Part shown: piece after piece, positions 63,441 to 64,000 of the stretch
Layout of the letters: every line of letters starts with the position of its first letter
Numbering within the stretch: position 1 is the first letter of the stretch
NCBI RefSeq assembly: GCF_900142575.1
Contig: NZ_FRBI01000011.1
Coordinates: 91,351 to 155,350, forward strand
Origin: Actinacidiphila paucisporea
Lineage (GTDB): Bacteria > Actinomycetota > Actinomycetes > Streptomycetales > Streptomycetaceae
Direction of reading: 5' to 3'
DNA length: 64,000 bases
Program-made: the position numbers and the translations under genes
The notes under the pieces: generated by a model
Seen by the model: the letters and a program-made list of their open reading frames with translations, nothing else
What the model was told of the DNA's origin: nothing
The model's database searches: none

Positions 63441-64000
63441 GATTCCTCGTTTCGGTCGCCGGTGGCTTTCAGTAGCTCGTCAAGGTGGTCAACAGCGTCT
63501 GCAAATCCGATCTTGGCAGCAGCGGCCCGGCTCGTCCGAAACACCTCTCCGGCCTGCCCGAGGTCACCCGCGGCCAGCAGAAGTTGCCCCAGGACAGTCC
63601 CGACGACCGCGATGCCGTCCGGCCGTTGAAGCTTCAGAAAGAGCTGGAACGAGGCGACCAGTCTGGGCGCCGCCGCGTCGAAATCCTGGCGACTCAGATC
63701 GATGCGCGCAAGGTCCCAGTTGACTGCCGCAACGCCGTCCATGTCGCCAAGCCGTTCATTGACTTCCAAGCGCTTGCGCTGTAATTCGACGGCCTCGTCG
63801 ACCTCGCCCCGCTGCTGGAGGATGTAGGCGATCTTTCCCCAGGCGATCGCGGTCGAGCGGGTGTCACCGATCCGTTCGAACGCCGGCAGGGTGATTTCGC
63901 GGTGGATGCGCAGTGCCTGGTCGACCTCCCCCCGCTGCTGGAGGATGTCGGCGATCTGGCCCCAGGTGATCGCCGTCGAGCGGGCGTCACCGATCCGCTC
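63437..64000 (-). CDS. Tetratricopeptide-repeat protein, C-terminal part (5' end outside window)
   Basis: The last 187 residues of a TPR protein; the gene enters from the right edge. Repeats of about 41 residues are visible (ILQQRGEVDQALRIHREITL, then FERIGDTRSTAIAWGKIAY), and their DNA is almost identical over two units, showing recent duplication. Later repeats (DLARIDLSRQDFDAAAPRL, GQLLLAAGDLGQAGEVF) are more diverged. TPR arrays of this style usually end NB-ARC or other STAND ATPases in actinomycetes; the ATPase part would lie beyond base 64000. It is coupled to the EACC1-like gene by a four-base overlap. Confidence 0.8.
   Translation of the reverse strand, partial: ERIGDARSTAITWGQIADILQQRGEVDQALRIHREITLPAFERIGDTRSTAIAWGKIAYILQQRGEVDEAVELQRKRLEVNERLGDMDGVAAVNWDLARIDLSRQDFDAAAPRLVASFQLFLKLQRPDGIAVVGTVLGQLLLAAGDLGQAGEVFRTSRAAAAKIGFADAVDHLDELLKATGDRNEES

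Overview
The window is a chromosomal segment of a high-GC actinomycete, almost certainly a streptomycete. GC bias at third codon positions, GTG starts, and the conserved blocks tatA-tatC-(lipid kinase)-helY at the left and infC-rpmI-rplT-rRNA methyltransferase-histidine kinase-pheS-pheT in the middle right all fit the Streptomyces core chromosome. No insertion sequence, CRISPR array or ordinary tRNA gene was seen.

Layout. 1-5060: end of tatA, tatC, a diacylglycerol-kinase-type lipid kinase and a Ski2-like helicase. 5073-18 kb: a lipoprotein, then a leftward operon of two DUF1989 proteins, a biotin-dependent urea/guanidine carboxylase and allophanate hydrolase, with a divergent TetR regulator. 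A near-copy of the operon's palindromic operator lies 5.3 kb away in front of an APC permease, so the carboxylase operon and permease probably form one regulon, today split by a small regulator/anti-sigma/GNAT cassette (13.6-16.1 kb). 18-27 kb: PadR regulator, DrrAB-type ABC exporter, siderophore-interacting protein with an iron box, a GH5 cellulase with a CebR box, an MFS carrier and a LuxR-type regulator. 27-39.5 kb: a very large secreted sedolisin-Kelch protein, GntR and LysR regulators, a polysaccharide deacetylase, a 5'-3' exonuclease, a cytoplasmic metal-receptor-like protein, a TDT exporter, a DUF2510 membrane protein and a D-threonine-aldolase-like enzyme. 39.6-44.7 kb: a proline-rich membrane protein, a tiny coupled ORF, mycosin and SseB, then aquaporin and DUF1844. 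44.7-52.6 kb: translation block with a structured infC leader, an AUC start on infC, and a palindromic insertion in pheT. 52.6-61.5 kb: a 73-bp tandem repeat array, PP2C phosphatase, TetR, orphan TagH-type ATPase, 3-hydroxyacyl-CoA dehydrogenase, a CebR-boxed GH74 xyloglucanase and a GH10-like protein.

Right end (61.6-64 kb). After a conserved hypothetical gene come two consecutive RNAs in which a tRNA T-arm/acceptor half precedes a matching acceptor/D-arm half. The acceptor stem is closed by a short loop and the anticodon stem continues into a helix made by the RNA ends. This circularly permuted tRNA layout is that of bacterial YrlA-type Y RNAs, the partners of Ro60/Rsr proteins. They are followed by a LanC-like gene remnant and the start of an EACC1-like plus TPR gene pair that looks like part of a biological-conflict (STAND-type) system.

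All calls come from reading the sequence; no database search was run.
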